This document shows, in pieces, positions 40,961-54,700 of a DNA stretch of 64,000 nucleotides. The notes below the pieces were generated by a model. The model was not told the origin of the DNA, ran no database searches, and saw nothing but the letters and a program-made list of their open reading frames with translations. Source of the DNA: Rhizaria sp. SCN 62-66 (Eukaryota; Rhizaria, unplaced). Every line of letters starts with the position of its first letter. Position 1 is the stretch's first letter. A program made the translations under genes and the position numbers. Location: the NCBI GenBank assembly GCA_001724265.1, contig MEDY01000102.1, positions 31,881-95,880 of the forward strand. The letters are read 5' to 3'.

Positions 40961-41513
40961 ATGGGGCGGGCCAGAGGTCTCCGCAATGGAGCGCAGTGTG
41001 GCATGGACGAGCGGGGTGCGAGTGCGGAGTCCGAGTGTGGGTGATCGCCAACAGACTGCGTGTTGTTGCGACGCATTAAACTGCGTTATACTGCGTTTCT
41101 CCTCGCGTTAATCTTATTGTTGTTCAGATTTGAGGTTGTTTAGTGTGTTTTGGTGCTACTGCGCGTTGTGTACGTGCATGAGTACACAATTTACTTTTCT
41201 AGTTTGTCTCTATTATTTGTTTCTGTGATATGTTTTCAAGTGAAAATCTGCCCCGAGTCGTTTGTTTGTGCCATGCGGTCCAACCGTTGGCGTGACGGCG
41301 CGCGCTCTTCAATACAATCGAATTAGTGTTGTCATGTATCCCGTCGTCAATCTTAAGTGCAGCACTTTACCCGATATGGCACTATCAAAATGCCTATTAT
41401 ACTTTAATTATATGATATGATTTTGCGATTTACGCGTTCATCTACGTTGTCCTAACAACCCTCTCAACACTTCTCAACTGCCACCTCAGGACTTTCGTTT
41501 CCGGACACTCTCC
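40961..41513. other. Spacer between phosphoesterase and coiled-coil genes
   Basis: A+T-rich 3' and upstream sequence, with no gene, RNA or repeat recognised. Confidence 0.4.
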
Positions 41514-44500
41514 ATGAGCGACAACTACGAGCGGTACGTAACCTGCCACCAAACTCGAAATTTGTCTATGTGATCTACTTGTTATTCTTTGGGGCAACTT
41601 ATATCTCGCTTGTTCTACGCTCACAAGGCCGTTTTTCGATTGACCTAACACATTGTTTGTTTGTCGATTCATTACAGCCAAGGGCGCCGCAGCTCCTGGG
41701 TCCGTGATGCGCGCAGCCCCGACAACCCTTTTGCGGTCATGGGCGCCGCTAACGCACGCCGCGCCTCCGCCACCGCTGGCTCTGCCGCAGCTGCGTCCCC
41801 CGCGCGCGCACCGCGTGCCAGCGCTGGTGGCATCAACGTCTCCGACAACTTCGCACGCATGCTCGACGCTGCCGCCGCGTCCCCTGCGCGCGCCCCGGCC
41901 CCCGCTGCTGGGGCTGCCGCGCGCCGCCAGAGCGGTGGGCTGTTTTACTCGCAGCCTGATCCCGAAATGCGCCTTGCGCCCGGGCCCGCGGCTTTCGTTT
42001 CCAACGCCAACGCCAACAATAACAACGCCAACGTCAACGTCAACGCTGCCCCCGTCGCCGCGCCTGCCGCCGCGGGCGCTGGCAGCAACGGCGACGGCGC
42101 CCCGCTGAGCGCGCACGTGTTGCCCTTTCTGCGCACTGTTTGCTTTCTCGACGCCGCCGCGCCAGGCGACAGCAACAGCAACAACTCCGGCATTCCCAGC
42201 TTCAGGCGGTTGTCCGTTACGACGATTCCCCCGCAGCAGCCGCCTGGCCCGGCCGGCTTAGGCTCCCCGCTACCGCCGCCGCGCCGCCCCGCGCCGCCGC
42301 TGCCCGCCGCGGCTCTCTACCCCGGCTGGCTCGTGTGGAGCGCGCGCGCCGCTTTGACAGCGCTCGTTGCAGTCGCAGTGACCAACATCGCGCCCGTGTC
42401 GTCGTCGTCCTCCTCCGGCGCACACAGCTCCTGGTTCGGCCTCCGCGACGGCACCGAGCCCGCCGACGCCGCGGGGGCCGCCGCGTGGGCCCTCGCCGCC
42501 TCCGCCGCCCCCGCACGCTGGAGCCACTCCTCCACCGGCTCTCACAGCGGCTACGGTGCCACGTCTGCGACGACCGCCGACGGCGCGCTGCCGCTGTCGT
42601 ACCTCCCGCTGGCCGAGTGGGTTGCGGGCGCGCCCGCGGACGCCCCCGCGGCGACGCGCGTGCTGGCGCCGCTCGCCGAGGGCCGCCGCGCGCACAAGGC
42701 CGCCACAGGTTCCCCCACGAGTTCCGGCGCGAGTCCCGCGAGCTCCAGCGCGAGCGCGAGCGCCGGGTTCGCGGCGCTGGTCGAGGCCGCAGCGGCGCCT
42801 GTGGTCGCTGAAGCGTCGGCACGCGCGCGCGGGGCGGCCGCGCAGGGCCCCGCGGCGCAGCGCGCGGCGTCGGTCCACGTAGTCTCCGGCTGCGCCGCCA
42901 TCGGCCTGCTTGCGCCCTACGTCTCCGTCTCCGCATCTCACAACGCACACGCGAACGCAAACGCGCACGCTAACGGCGAGGGTAATGGTGAGGAATCGTT
43001 GGCGACGCCGGCGGGCATGCTGAGCCGCGAGGCGCTGCGGCGCGCGGGCGCCGACGCGGCACTGCCTGCGCGGCTTGACTTTCCGCCCCTCAGCGCCGGC
43101 GCCGGGCTGCTGCGCCTGCTCGCCAACACCGGCGCCAGTGTCGGCGCCAGCGGGGGCGCTGAGGCGCCAACCGCTGTGGTGCAGGCCAGTCGCGCCGCCG
43201 GTGCCGCGAGTACGAGCCCGAGCGCGAGTGCGCTGACTGGCAGTGCGCTGGGTGAGTGCGACGGCTTCACTGCTACCGCTCACGGTCACAACGAGGGCGC
43301 CGTGACCGCGGCGTCGCTTGAGGTTGCCGCTGCAGCTGTGGATGAGGTGCGAGCTGAGTTCCGCCAGGCTGCTGCGGCTGCGGTCGCCGAGCAGCACCGC
43401 GCCTTGTCGTCACGTGCAGGTGCGTAATTGCAATGAGATTGCTCTATTATCAACACGTATTTTTTTTCATCCAATCAATCAAATTGTTTTCTCACGTTTT
43501 GTTTCTTATCCGCTCTGTTTTTGTTTCATCATAGCGCACGACCTCGTGCTGCAGCTGGCGCTGCCGCAGCGCGCCGCGTGCCTCTCTCTGGCCGACGCAA
43601 CCATGGGTCTCTCCTCTGCGCTTGCCGCACGCGACGCCGCCTCCGCCGCGCAGAACGCCGCGGCCGCCGCGCTCGCGGAGGCCACTGGGGCCGGGTCCAC
43701 CGCCACCGGTGCTGGTGCCGTCGCCGCAGCGCAGGCCTCGCTTTCCGCCGCCGAGGCCGCGCGCGCCGGCGCCGACGCCCGCGCCGCGACCGCGCAGACC
43801 GCGCTGGCGCAGGCGCGCGCCCGCAGCGCAGGCTGCGACGACCCCGCGACCTCTGCGGCCCGCGCCGCCGCCTCTGCCTCCGCCGCTGCGACTGCAGCCG
43901 AGGCCAAGGCGACGTCTGCCAGCAACGCGTCCGCCGCCGCCTCGGCCGCGGCCGCGCGCGCGCGCAAGGCGTTCCGGCGCACCGCGCAGCGCGAGGCCGC
44001 CGTGGCCGCGGAGGCCGCCGGGCTAGACGCCCTGGTCGGCGCCGCGACCGGCGGCGGCAGCGGCGGCGGCAGTGTGGACGCGATGGCCGAAGCGCGCCGC
44101 GCGCTGGACAAGTCGCTTGACGAGGCGCACGCGCAGCTGCGGAGACTGCAGACGGCGGGCGTTGCCACTGCGGCCGCGGCCGCGCACATTGACGGTGCGG
44201 ACGGCCACGACGACGACGACGACGACGACGACGAGGACCGCAACGGCGACGCCGCCGCGTCTGCCGGCGGCGCGGGTGGCCACGAGGAGGCGCTGGGCTC
44301 GCTGGGCGAGCGTGTGCGTGCGCAGCGCATTGCGCGCGTGCAAGCGCGCATCGACGAGCTCCTCGCCACGCGCGCCGCGCTGCAACCCGCGGCGGCTGCG
44401 GTAGCGGCTGCTGCTGCGAGCGCGGCGTCGCCGGCGGCCAGCGCCGCGGGTGCCGAGGACGAGGCGCAGCTCGCGGCCGCGGCGGGCGCGCTGCGCGAGC

Positions 44501-45227
44501 GCGCTGCCGCGCTGGCCACCAGCAAGAGCCAGCTCAAGCGCCAGTGGGAGGCTGCCGCCGCGACTGCAGAGGCGGCTGCTGCGGCGGCGACGGCGGCTGC
44601 TGTTGAGCACAAGGAACAGGCGCAGCGCGCGACCGCTGCTGCCGCGGCGAGCGCGCGCGCTGAGGCCGACGCGCGCGCGTGTCGGTCTGCGGCAGATGCG
44701 GCTGAGGGCGGCGTCGTGCGCGCGGCCGCGGTTGCCGCCGAAGACGCCGCGGCCGCGGGCAAGGAAGTCGAGGCGCGCACCAGCGTGCTCGCGCGCGCGC
44801 TGCAGGCTGCGGCTGCGCGGGAGAGCGACGCACGCGCTGCGGCCGCTGCGGCGAATGACGCCGCGAAGAAGGCCGAGGAGGCGCTCGTTGTGCGCGCGCA
44901 TCGTCATACTGGACTGTTGGAGACCGCGGTCGTCGGACATGTTCGGCTCACGGTCGCTGCCGTCGAGGCAAGGGTACGCAACACTGAAACACACCCAATT
45001 TCTTGATACTTATTCATAAATTGTGAGCTATAGCATCATACTTTTTTTGAACATACTCACTCTCTGTCTTTTTGATTTGTTTTTGTGTTTGTGATCTGTA
45101 GGCACTCGATTCCGAGCTCGAGGCTGCTGCGGAAACCGCGGCGCGTCACGCTGCCGCTGCTGCCGCCGCCCGCGCGCGCGCCGTGGCCGCTCTCGGCGGC
45201 GCCGCGCCTGCATCTTGCGACCGGTGA
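41514..45227 (+). CDS. Ala-rich coiled-coil protein with a central membrane segment
   Basis: Four exons: 41514-41533 (MSDNYER), 41678-43419, 43535-44973 and 45102-45227 (TGA). Donors are GTACGT, GTGCGT and GTACGC, all in frame, giving 1,108 residues. The first 200 residues are disordered (RRSSWVRDARSPDNPF and Pro-rich stretches). A hydrophobic helix near 222-245 (WSARAALTALVAVAVTNIAP) may cross a membrane. From about 590 to the end the protein is a long Ala/Glu/Arg coiled coil with a poly-Asp interruption. Short runs such as ARVQARIDELLATRAALQ show heptads. I recognise no family; golgin-like or nuclear-envelope tethers are possible by architecture only. The TGA overlaps a GTGAGT string, but that string lacks the C at +4 found in all other donors, so I end the gene there. 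Confidence 0.75.
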
Positions 45228-46253
45228 GTTACTTACCGTGCATAAACGTGGCCGCACTGAGCCAGCCGTGTTGATGTCACCCGCTATTGAGTCAAGGGGG
45301 TCTGTAACATTTTCACTTGCTGATACACTTTGCCATCGGTCCTCGAAGCCGTCAGATTGGTCGACTCAGAAGAGTGACAAGTTAGTCGAACGTATTAATT
45401 GTCAGCCCTAAGTGGGCAGTGATATCTTTGTCTGTGGGCCGGTGGCATCACTATCATGAGGCCGGGTGGCTTAACTTGTGGCACCGGAGTTCTTGAGTGT
45501 GGGCCTTGCATTTTTCTAGAGGGATAACAAGTTGGCATCAAAATACATATTATCGATTCGAGTTATCGCTACAAAAGACTGAAACAAGTATTTTTATTAT
45601 GATTGTATGAGAGGTACGGATATATTAGCGCACTTCGTAACTCGTCGATTTGTGACCTCCGCGGCAGTTAGAGACCGCTACGATATAACTGTTTTTATTT
45701 TTTATTTTTTAAATCACACATTAAAAGTTCGCTGTATTGAAAAACAATGTACGTGCGAACGTTCATTAGAAACAAAATGCGTCATATTTGCAGTAAAAGA
45801 GGCATACCAACAAATGTTGTCCAACAACAAACTGCCAGTCGCCGAAGTCATAATACCCACATAATAACCATTATATAGTCACATACACACGGGAAACACT
45901 TGCTTTACATATACACGTTTTCTATCGTTCGTAGAATCACAGTGAATACATGTCGTTTGACTCGACCCAATGATATCGCAACTCAGCCTCAGCGACGACT
46001 CTTGAGTCACATCGCTTTCGATCCCTTGAGTTGGTGAGTCAAGCTGATCATCATCGTGTAAATAGCGCACCACCCGGCGATAAAATATATTATACAAGCA
46101 CAACTGGCCCTTGTTGCAAAGTCTTTGCGTCCCCACCGTCGGCGCAATAAGAACTACTACTTGTTTGATCGGTAGCTCGGTTAGCCGAGCAATATACACC
46201 TTAGACACGATCAAGCAACACCGGAGTCAGATCAGCGCTCATCAATCGCTCGC
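45228..46253. other. Convergent spacer, about 1 kb
   Basis: A+T-rich sequence between the coiled-coil and PP2C gene tails. The longest frame (45607 onward, 85 codons) lacks coding composition. No RNA gene or repeat is recognised. Confidence 0.4.
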
Positions 46254-48020
46254 TCACTCGCCCGCGGCGGCGATCGCCGCGACCGGCGCAGGCACCGGCG
46301 CTGCAGCCGCCGTGACCGCAGGCGCGGCGCCCGCAGGCGCGAGCGGCGCGCGGAAGAGCCTGAGGTCGACGACAAGCGTGGTGATGTTGTCCTGCGAGCC
46401 CTTGGTGAAGGCGCGCGTTGTGAGCACCTTGGCCGCGGCGGCGGGCGTCGCGCATGTGCCCACGAGCGCGGCGGCCTCGGCGTTAGACAGCACGTCCCAC
46501 ACGCCGTCGGTGGCGACTACAAGCGCGACGTCCGCCGGTCCGATGCGGCGGCGCATGATCTCGGGGTCGGCCGACACGTACCGCTTAAGGCGTTTATCCC
46601 CGAAGGCCCGCGTGAGCGCGAGCGCGCCCTCGACGCGCCACGTCCCGTGGAAGACGATGCGCCCGCCCAGCGCCTCGATGCGGCGCCGCTCGTCCGCGCG
46701 CCGCGGCTTGTGGTCCACCGACAGCGCCAGCGCCGCCAGCGCGCGTCCGCCCACCGCGGCCGAGTAGTCGCTGCCGCCCTCGGCGCCGGCGCCCGCGGCC
46801 GCGAGCGCGCCCTGGAGGAACTTGGCGCTCTGTTGTAGCGCCGCAGCGGGGGAGCCGTTGCTGGGGGCGGATCCCGCGTCAGCGTCGGGCGCGGCGGGCG
46901 CGGCGGCCGCTGCGGGGGCGGCGGCGGGCGCGCCGGTGATGGTGCAGAGCACGGCGCGTGAGTCGCCGATGTTGGCGACGTAGACGTACCCGGCCCAGAT
47001 GAGCGCACACACGCACGTGCAGCCGTCGTCCCAGCCCTCGCGCGCCGCGGCCTCAAGCCACATGTCGTCGAGCGCCAGGAACGCCGCGCGCAGCGCCTCG
47101 GCGGGCGGCAGCACAGGCTCCAGCTGCAACTGCGCAGGCGCAGCAGCAGCAGCAGCAGCAGCAGTCGCGCTACCGTTGCTGCCGGTGCTGTTGCCGGTGC
47201 TGTTGCTGTTGCTGTAGCTGTTGAGACGTGAGGCCGAGGCGGGACTGGCCGCGGTGGAGCGGGCGGAGCGCGCGCGGAGCTCGCCGTCGCCGCGGCTGTC
47301 GTTGGCGGGCGAGCCGGACGTGGCGGGCAGGAGACGCAGTGCGGCGGGGTCAAGAGGCGAGAACAGAGAGCTCTCAGCGTCAGCCTCGCCGTCGCCGTCG
47401 TTGTTGCTGCCGTTGCTGTCGCTGTCGCCCTCGACGGAGACGGCGCCGGAGCTGCTATCGTCGGTCGCGAGCCGCAGCCCGCTGACAGGGCTATTACTGC
47501 CATTACTGCCGTTGCTGCTGTTGCTGGTGTTGCTGTTGCTGGGGGAGGGCGACTGCACGGCGGGCGCGGCCTGGAGCGGGTGGCCGGTCATGAGCGCGTT
47601 GATCACGAGGCGGTGCAGATGCAGCGCGGCGAAATCAGCCGCGCGCGCGCCGCCGTGGCCGTCGAAGACCGAGTATAAAGCGCAGCGTGGGTCGCCGCCG
47701 ACCGCCAGTGTGGCCTGGTAGTTGTCCTCCATGTACGGCCGGGAACCCTGGATCGAGTGCGCACCGCCGCAGGGGCCCAGAAACACCTTGCGCGGCAGCG
47801 GCTGGGTCGCTGTGGCCGGGGACAAAAGCGCAGAGACACATGCGGGAGTGGGGAGAGGTGAGGACGAGTGAACAGACAGTTAAACAAGATTCTTCCGAAT
47901 CTAATGGAGGAGGGGAAACGAACCTTTTGTGCGTTGTGAGCGGCCAGAGATAAGCGCGTCAAGAAGCATGATGCCCCAGACAATAATGCTGATAATCAGC
48001 ACGATTGCGAAGAGCGTCAT
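46254..48020 (-). CDS. Membrane-anchored PP2C protein phosphatase
   Basis: Exon 1 at 47924-48020 and exon 2 at 46254-47809 (TGA), 550 residues; the 114-base intron has donor GTTCGT. Exon 1 encodes an N-terminal membrane helix (TLFAIVLIISIIVWGIMLL), as in PPM1L. The PP2C domain keeps all metal-binding motifs: RPYMEDNY, YSVFDGHGG, VANIGDSRAVL, DHKPRRADERRRIEALGG, ALALTRAFGDK, VVATDGVWDVLS and QDNITTLVVD. It should therefore be an active Mg/Mn-dependent Ser/Thr phosphatase facing the cytosol. Low-complexity Ser/Asn/Gly insertions separate the first and second motif groups (about residues 90-230). Animal PPM1L acts on stress MAP-kinase signalling at the ER, and a MAP2K-like kinase is the next gene here. 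Adjacency alone does not show a pathway link. Confidence 0.92.
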
Positions 48021-48742
48021 AGCGACTTATAGCCTCCTCTAGGCCCGGAAGTCGCGGGGAGTTCGAGTGTCTCGGTTAAGCAGGGCGAACAGTAAAAGAT
48101 GCCTCCTGAGCGAGGGTTCCGTGTCAACAGGCGTTAGGTGACTACAACCATACGACACAGAAAAATAATTTGTAAGAGTGATGCACATAAAAAGCGTGAG
48201 ATACAATGAGAAAGATGACTAAATATGTTGTTAGGTGGACGCAATGAGCCTGCCACATCATCGGTGTGGATTGTCTTCTTCGGGCAATGACAGTGAGGCA
48301 CAATATCGTTTGATAGCAATGCCGATATATCGTGCAATATACGACTGTACATTTTATCAATATTCGGATGCCGTGTGCGCAACAGACGAAGGGCGACGTC
48401 ATACAATTCACTTTTTGAAAGCGGTCTTGCAGACCCTGGCACGAGCACGCCGACGCCCACGCCACAGTCCAAATCACGAAACGCCATCTTTCACATGAAG
48501 ATAACACGTCTGAGACCCAGTTTGCCAATTTAACAATATGTGCGTTGCATTTAATGTGGTGAGTTTGGTTATTTATTTCAATATGGTAGTACATGTGTGC
48601 ATTTCAACTATGACGCACTTACAAGCCTCGTTTGCACGGAGGGGGCTCGGAAACGCATTTCGCTGCCACAGGGGCGCTGAGTCATAGCTCTAGATAAAAT
48701 CAACTTGTCAAATCTCTAAGTTTGTACTTGAAATGAATTGTT
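48021..48742. other. Spacer between PP2C and kinase genes
   Basis: 722 bases, A+T-rich. It holds the upstream region of the PP2C gene and the 3' end of the kinase gene. No gene or RNA is recognised. Confidence 0.4.
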
Positions 48743-51700
48743 TTAAGTCTTTCTTACTTGTGAGATGATTACCTCACCCGCAGCCGCGACTGCCGCGAGG
48801 TCGACATCTGGCAACGTTACTCCCGTGTGCGCCTCTACGGCCGCCTTAGCATCAACCCAACGCCACCCCATTTGTTCCGCCAGCCGCGCTAGTCGCCACG
48901 CATCTTCTATAGCAGCAGTGCTTACAGCTTTGTCGGCGTTTGCGGCCTCAGCACTCGCTCTCACACCCGCACCTGCGGCTGCAGCGCTGCCAGTCGCCAA
49001 CGCATTCGCGGCACTGGCTACAGAGCACCCGCGCTCCCGCAGCTTGGCGAGCGCGGCGACGACGTCCGCAACTTCACCCTCGCTAGGCGCGCGCTCCACG
49101 GCCCATGGGAGATCCCGCAACGGCGGCCCCTCTGCGTCCCAACCGCGCAGCCACTCGTGCCGCAGCAGCTCCGTGGCCGTGGCGCGCTCTCCGCTGTCCT
49201 TGCGGAGACACTGGCGCACAAAATCGCGCATTGCCGCGTCCGGAAACGTCGCCGCACTAAGCTGCAGCGGCATAGTGTCCTCAGTTGCGGACATGAAAGC
49301 GTGCAGTCCCCAGAACTCTGTCGGCACGGGCAGCGTCCCAGTCGCCAACTTGAACAGCGACAGCCCCAGAGCCCACACGTCGGCCGCGGTCGTCGTGCGG
49401 CCCTCCAGCACGCGCTCCGGCGACAGAAACACGATGGTCCCGCCCGCAGCCTGCAGCGCGCCACCCGGCGGCAGCGCTTTGGCGAGCCCGAAGTCTCCGA
49501 GCCGCACGCGGCCGCGGTGGTCCAAAAGCACGTTTGCGGGCTTTACGTCGCGGTGCACTTGCCCGGCCGCGTGCAGCGCAGCGAGTCCGCGCGCAACGGA
49601 GCCGGCAACCCAGCGCAGCGCGCGCGGGGCCAGCGGGCCGTGCTGCCTTAGTGCGCCTTCGAGGTCGCCGCGCGACATGAGTTCGAGCACCAGCGTGACC
49701 CAGCCATCTTCGAAGAACACACCCCGCGCGGCGGTGATGTTTTCGCTGCGCAGTCCCAGGTACACGCCCAGCTCCGCCCGAAGCTGCGCGCGCACGGCTG
49801 GGTCGTACAACGGGAGCGCTTTTACAGCGACGAGGCGCAGGTCAGGCACCAGAAGCGCGCGCGCGACGAGCGCCGACGCGCCGCGGCCGAGCTCCCCCAT
49901 CGCGATGAGATCGCGCGCACACACACGTGTGCCGAGCAGGGACTCGTCGCTTGACCCGTGGCCGCTATCGCCACTGCTGTTGCTTGCGGCCACTGGCGCG
50001 GGCTCGGTGGAAGGCTTGGGCTCCGTTGGCGTGACAGTAACTGTGGCGGTGTCGTTGCCGTGATGCGTTGTCACTGTCGCGTCGTTATGGGCCGCTGCTA
50101 TTAAGGTTTGCGCGCACGCCGCGCTCGACGCTGCTGCTGCATGTGGAACTCCAGCTGCAGCAACACTAGCTGGTGTGAGCAGAGCGTCTGCGCCCCACGA
50201 GTCAGGCAGAGACAACGGCGCCTCGAAGCAGCCTTTTGTCTGCACAGCCGGAACTTGCGCAGCTGCAGTGTCCACACTTGCCGTGCCGCTGCTTGTGTTG
50301 TTGCTTGGCGCGTTAATGCTGGTGACAGCTGAGCTGCGAAATGCATACTGGCGAAACGCAACACATGCGCTGCAGCTGCAACCACATGTTGTGCAGCCGT
50401 GATCCGAATCTGCATTGGAAGGGGAAGTTGCAGCAAGCTCCGGCTCCGTCTCTGGTTGCGGGGAACTTCCCAGAACTACGGGTTCTGGCAGCGTGGGTGT
50501 TGGTGGCTGTGGCAATACCCCGGGCCCGGCAGCAATTGACGCGGCGCCAGACTCTGCGAAAGACGCACTTGTCTGCGCTTCTTCGGAAGTTGACGTTGCC
50601 ATAACAGCTATTTGCGTCTGTGCGCGCGTGTTGTGGCCGGTTGCTGTTGGTGGGTGGCCTTCAGCAACCGGAGACATTGCGCTGACGTGCTCCTTTGCCA
50701 GCACGGACGCAGCCACCGCAGGCGCGGTGGTTGCACCGAGTCCCGGCGACGGCACGGGCGTGATTAACGTGAGCACTGACACCGGCGCAGGCAGCCGTGG
50801 CGCCTGCGGGGCCGCGGGCAGCAGCGGCGACGGCAGCGGCGTAACAAACCCACGAGGCTCGGACGCAGACGCCGGCAGCAGCAGCGGTGTCGCACCGCCT
50901 AGTCCCAGTCCGAGACCGAGCCCCAGCAAAGCTTGGTTTGACGCACTGGTTGTCGTCACGCCACCGGTGGCCCCGTTCACGCCGACTCGCAGTCCCAGTC
51001 CTGGACTTACCGCAGCTGAGCACACACCCTGCCCAACTACAGTTGCACCGGGCGCGGGCGCAGGGTCAAAGCTGTTGCCGCGCACGCGACCGCAAGAGAG
51101 CGGCGGCGGGCAGTGGCTTTGTTCTTCGGCGCCGTCGCTGCTGCCTTCGCTGCGTGGCCCACTCCGGTCGCTGCTGCCGCCGGTGCCGCTGCTGCCACCG
51201 CTGTCTCCGCGCCAGTGGCAAGCGCTCACGCTGCTGCTTGCTGCTGCATTGCTGGGGCGTGCAATACCCTGGGCAAACGCACCACTTTGATCAATCTCGC
51301 CATGTTGACTATCGCGCTGTTTGTAGTCACTGGTGTGCTTTATGTGTGAACTTGACTGTTGTGGACTTGCGCGCCCCGCGCTGTCTTGCGCTGGACTGGG
51401 ACAGTCGTCCGCCAACGGCGCTAGCGCTGGCATGCGCCACGCTCTGCTTTGCGCACCAGGTTGAGCGCGCAGTAGCCGCGTATGTGATTGCGCATATACG
51501 TGCGCACTGAGACCAACGCTGGCACCACGCGCAAGCGGCACCGGGGCAGGCCCTGGGGGCGGCAGACCTGCTGCGTTTGCCGCTGCAACAGGCGCCGGTG
51601 CTGGCGTCGCTGAGGAGTGCTGCGGGTGTGCATGTGCCGAGCTTAACGCTTGCGCAAATGCCGATAGTGGCATTGCACTGCGTGTAGCATGCTGCTGCCC

Positions 51701-54700
51701 TCTGCGTTGTTGCGGGCCTTGCTGCAGTGTATGCTGCGGGTGATGCTGGTGGCTGTGCGCGCTGTATGTCGCGCTAACCGCAACACTCGGCGCAATGCTT
51801 AGGGCAACGCTTGGTGCAACACTCAGCGCGAGACTGGCACTAGGCGGTGCACGGTGCAGACACGCACTAAGCACGAACGACGCCAACGAGTCCACGTCTG
51901 CACGGTCGCCGCCTGCCGTGACAGAGCCAGCGTGGCTGAAGTTCTCAAGCCGTGCAGTCCAGTCTTCGCCGCCATTGTCAACGCATGCGCCGCTGACACC
52001 GCAACCGATGTCGGATATGCACGCAAACGCGTCAAAGGCTGCGTTTGCGTTGTTTTGAGCACAAAAATCTCCGTTAGCGTGTGTACTACCAGGAGGACCA
52101 ACAGTCGCATTGACATTTGGTGGTGCAACGCTGCTGGGGATCTCGCTCACACACATGCTGAGCCCATTGTGCATGTTGCCGTTTGACCGCCCCGCTGTGG
52201 GCGCGCCTGCGACTAGGCCACTAAGCCCAGTGCCCGCGCGCCACGCGTCCAGCGGCTCGTCACCATCAGAGAGCTCTGCCAACGGCGTGGTCGTCAAGCG
52301 GTAGCCATTGCCAACGCCGTAGCGCTCTGCTGCTCGCGTCGACGCGGGTCCGGCTGATGCCACAACAGCTGCGGCTGCGGTCCGCGCGATGATGACCGTG
52401 GGTGCAACAGCTGCGGGCAAGAGCGCAAGAGCACGCGTGTCGTCGCAGTGCAGCGGGCTCCACAGCGCGGCATCGCATATTACTGTGTCGCGCTGCTGCT
52501 GATGCGCGCTGTTTGCGTCGCTAAACACGGTGCTACTCGGATGCATTGCGGCACTGCAAAGCGCAAGTGCCGGTGCAGAGGCAGCCTCCGACGGTGGCGC
52601 TCCGCCGTCAGTGTCACCGTCTTTGTGCCACACCCCGGCGCTTCCGTCCGCGGGCGCAAGTGCATGCGCGCTGGCGCCGCTGCGGAGCGATGGCGGCGGC
52701 GAGGCCAGACTTGGCAGCGGTGTACGCGGCGTCACTAGCAGGCCTGCGCTTAGGCATCCACAGGGCAGCGCACCCGCAGCCCCAGCAGCAGGCGTGGGCG
52801 CGGACGCCGCTGAGGGTGCTGGCCCTGCAGGCGAGGGCAGTGAGCCTCCCAGTGAGCCAGATAGAGCAAGCGCAATGGCGGCGGGCGCGCGGCAGCGGCA
52901 GCGGCAGCCGTAGAGCGCACGCGCGCCCTCGACGCCATGCCCGCCCACGGTGCCCGCCAGCGCGGCTGCTGCGGCAAGAGCGCGGCGCTGCGCTGCGGCC
53001 GCAAAGGCTGGTGAGGCAAACGCAAAGGCTGAGTCAGACGCAGGTGACGGCGCTGGTGTACCAGTGCCATGCATCTTCACTGTGTTACCACGACCATTGC
53101 CCTGCTGTTGCGGCTGTTGATTGCTGTGACGCGGTCTGCGAGAGCGCGCAACGTGTCCTGTGTGCGAGATTGTGATCACGGCTGCCGTGACAGGATCGCG
53201 CACCCGCAGCGTGCCAAACCGCGACACGTCAAAGCTGCTGTCAAGCGCGAACGACCGCCCCGCGCCCGCAGCAGACAGCGCGGCGGACGCGTCGCCGCTG
53301 CCGCTGCCGCCGCCCGCCGCGCGCGGCCCCGGCGCCGCCAGCATGCCGTCTCTGTCTTCCTGGCTGCAGCTGTTGCTGTTGGTGCTGTGTCCGTTGCCGG
53401 CGGCAATGCCGCGAGAAAGAGCTCCAGACATCGCGGCTACAAGCGCCGCCGCGGCCGCAGCGTCTGATGATGCGAGCGACTGCGATGACGCTACAGAGCC
53501 TAATGCTAGGTCGATTCTCAGCAGCGCGCGCGGTTGGTCCGAGTGCAACGTCAGCGGCGGTGGCGCGAGTGCCGGGGACCCAGGCTCGGCATCAGCCCTA
53601 GCGTCAGCTTCGGCGTCGACATCGGCTTCCGTGGTAGTGCTCGTGGTGTTGGAGCTTGCATAGCACGGCGGCGAGAGACGCAGTGTCAGTCGCGCGCCAC
53701 TGTGCTGGCTGGTGCTGATCGCGTTGTTTTCCGCCTGCTCTGCGCAAGGGATGCTCGCCATGGCGACGCTCTTGTTGCTGTTGCTAGAGTCCAGCGAGTC
53801 CATTGAGCTGTTACGTGACAAGCCAGATTGCTTCTGCGACAATGCGCCTACATGCATCGCAAAGGAGAACTCGAGCTCAGTCTCTTCATCTTCACTTGCG
53901 TCACCGTTGTCAGCACCAGCTCTTCCGCTGTCAACAGGACTTAGGCCGTGCGCGTTTGCTACCGTTGCAGTTGGCGAGCCGCAGTGCTACAGCTGCTGCG
54001 CCTGTGCGCTCTGCAGCAGCCGGGCGCGCGCCAGCAGCTGCGCAGCACTCAGCACTGCGTGGTCGCAGCGCGACTGCGCCTGCGCCGGCACGTGCGATCG
54101 CGACTGCAACTGCAGCTCTGATTGAGACTGTAGCTCTAATGGAGAGTGCGACTACGACTGAAAGGGCACCGAGTCAGAAGCGCTGTCTACGGGACTTGGC
54201 TGCCCGTGTTGGTTTGCGCTACCGTTATCAGGAGTTTTATCGCCATCACCGTGCTTCTGTGGAAACACGAGAGGCAGACCGAGCAGCAGCGGTGCCGACA
54301 TCCGTGGCGCCATCGCCAAGTCTCCCGCGGCGAACGCAGCGGCGGCCGCGTGAGTTGGCGTGCGCCGGCTTGCGCTGCCTGCATGCGCGGATGAGTTGCC
54401 CTGAGTGTTGCTGTCGCCGGTGCTTGTGCTTTGCGGCGAGACTGCGAGTGGCGACGCGGTGACCGCGCCCTCGGTCGCGGCGCTCTCTGTCGCGGCGCAC
54501 TCAGTCGCTCCACCGTGAGAGCCGGGGGACGCGGACGCAAAGCCGGGCGCGTACACAGGGGAGTTACCTGGCGCAGTCGCAGTTGCCATTGACAGCGATG
54601 ACGACGAGTGAGATTCCGAAACCGCTGCTGATGATGATGATGATGACGACGATGACGACGACGATGATGGTGATCCAAGAGCAAACACGCACGCGTTAGC

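Noticed and set aside
45224-45229. Canonical-looking GTGAGT donor overlapping the TGA of the coiled-coil gene
   Set aside because: All other donors have C at +4 and this has A. No coding-like exon follows in the next kilobase, so TGA is taken as the end.
48743-48760. An additional 3' intron in the kinase gene starting at GTAAGA
   Set aside because: The donor lacks the local GTNCG pattern, and the frame ends six codons later in TAA with no downstream coding sequence visible.
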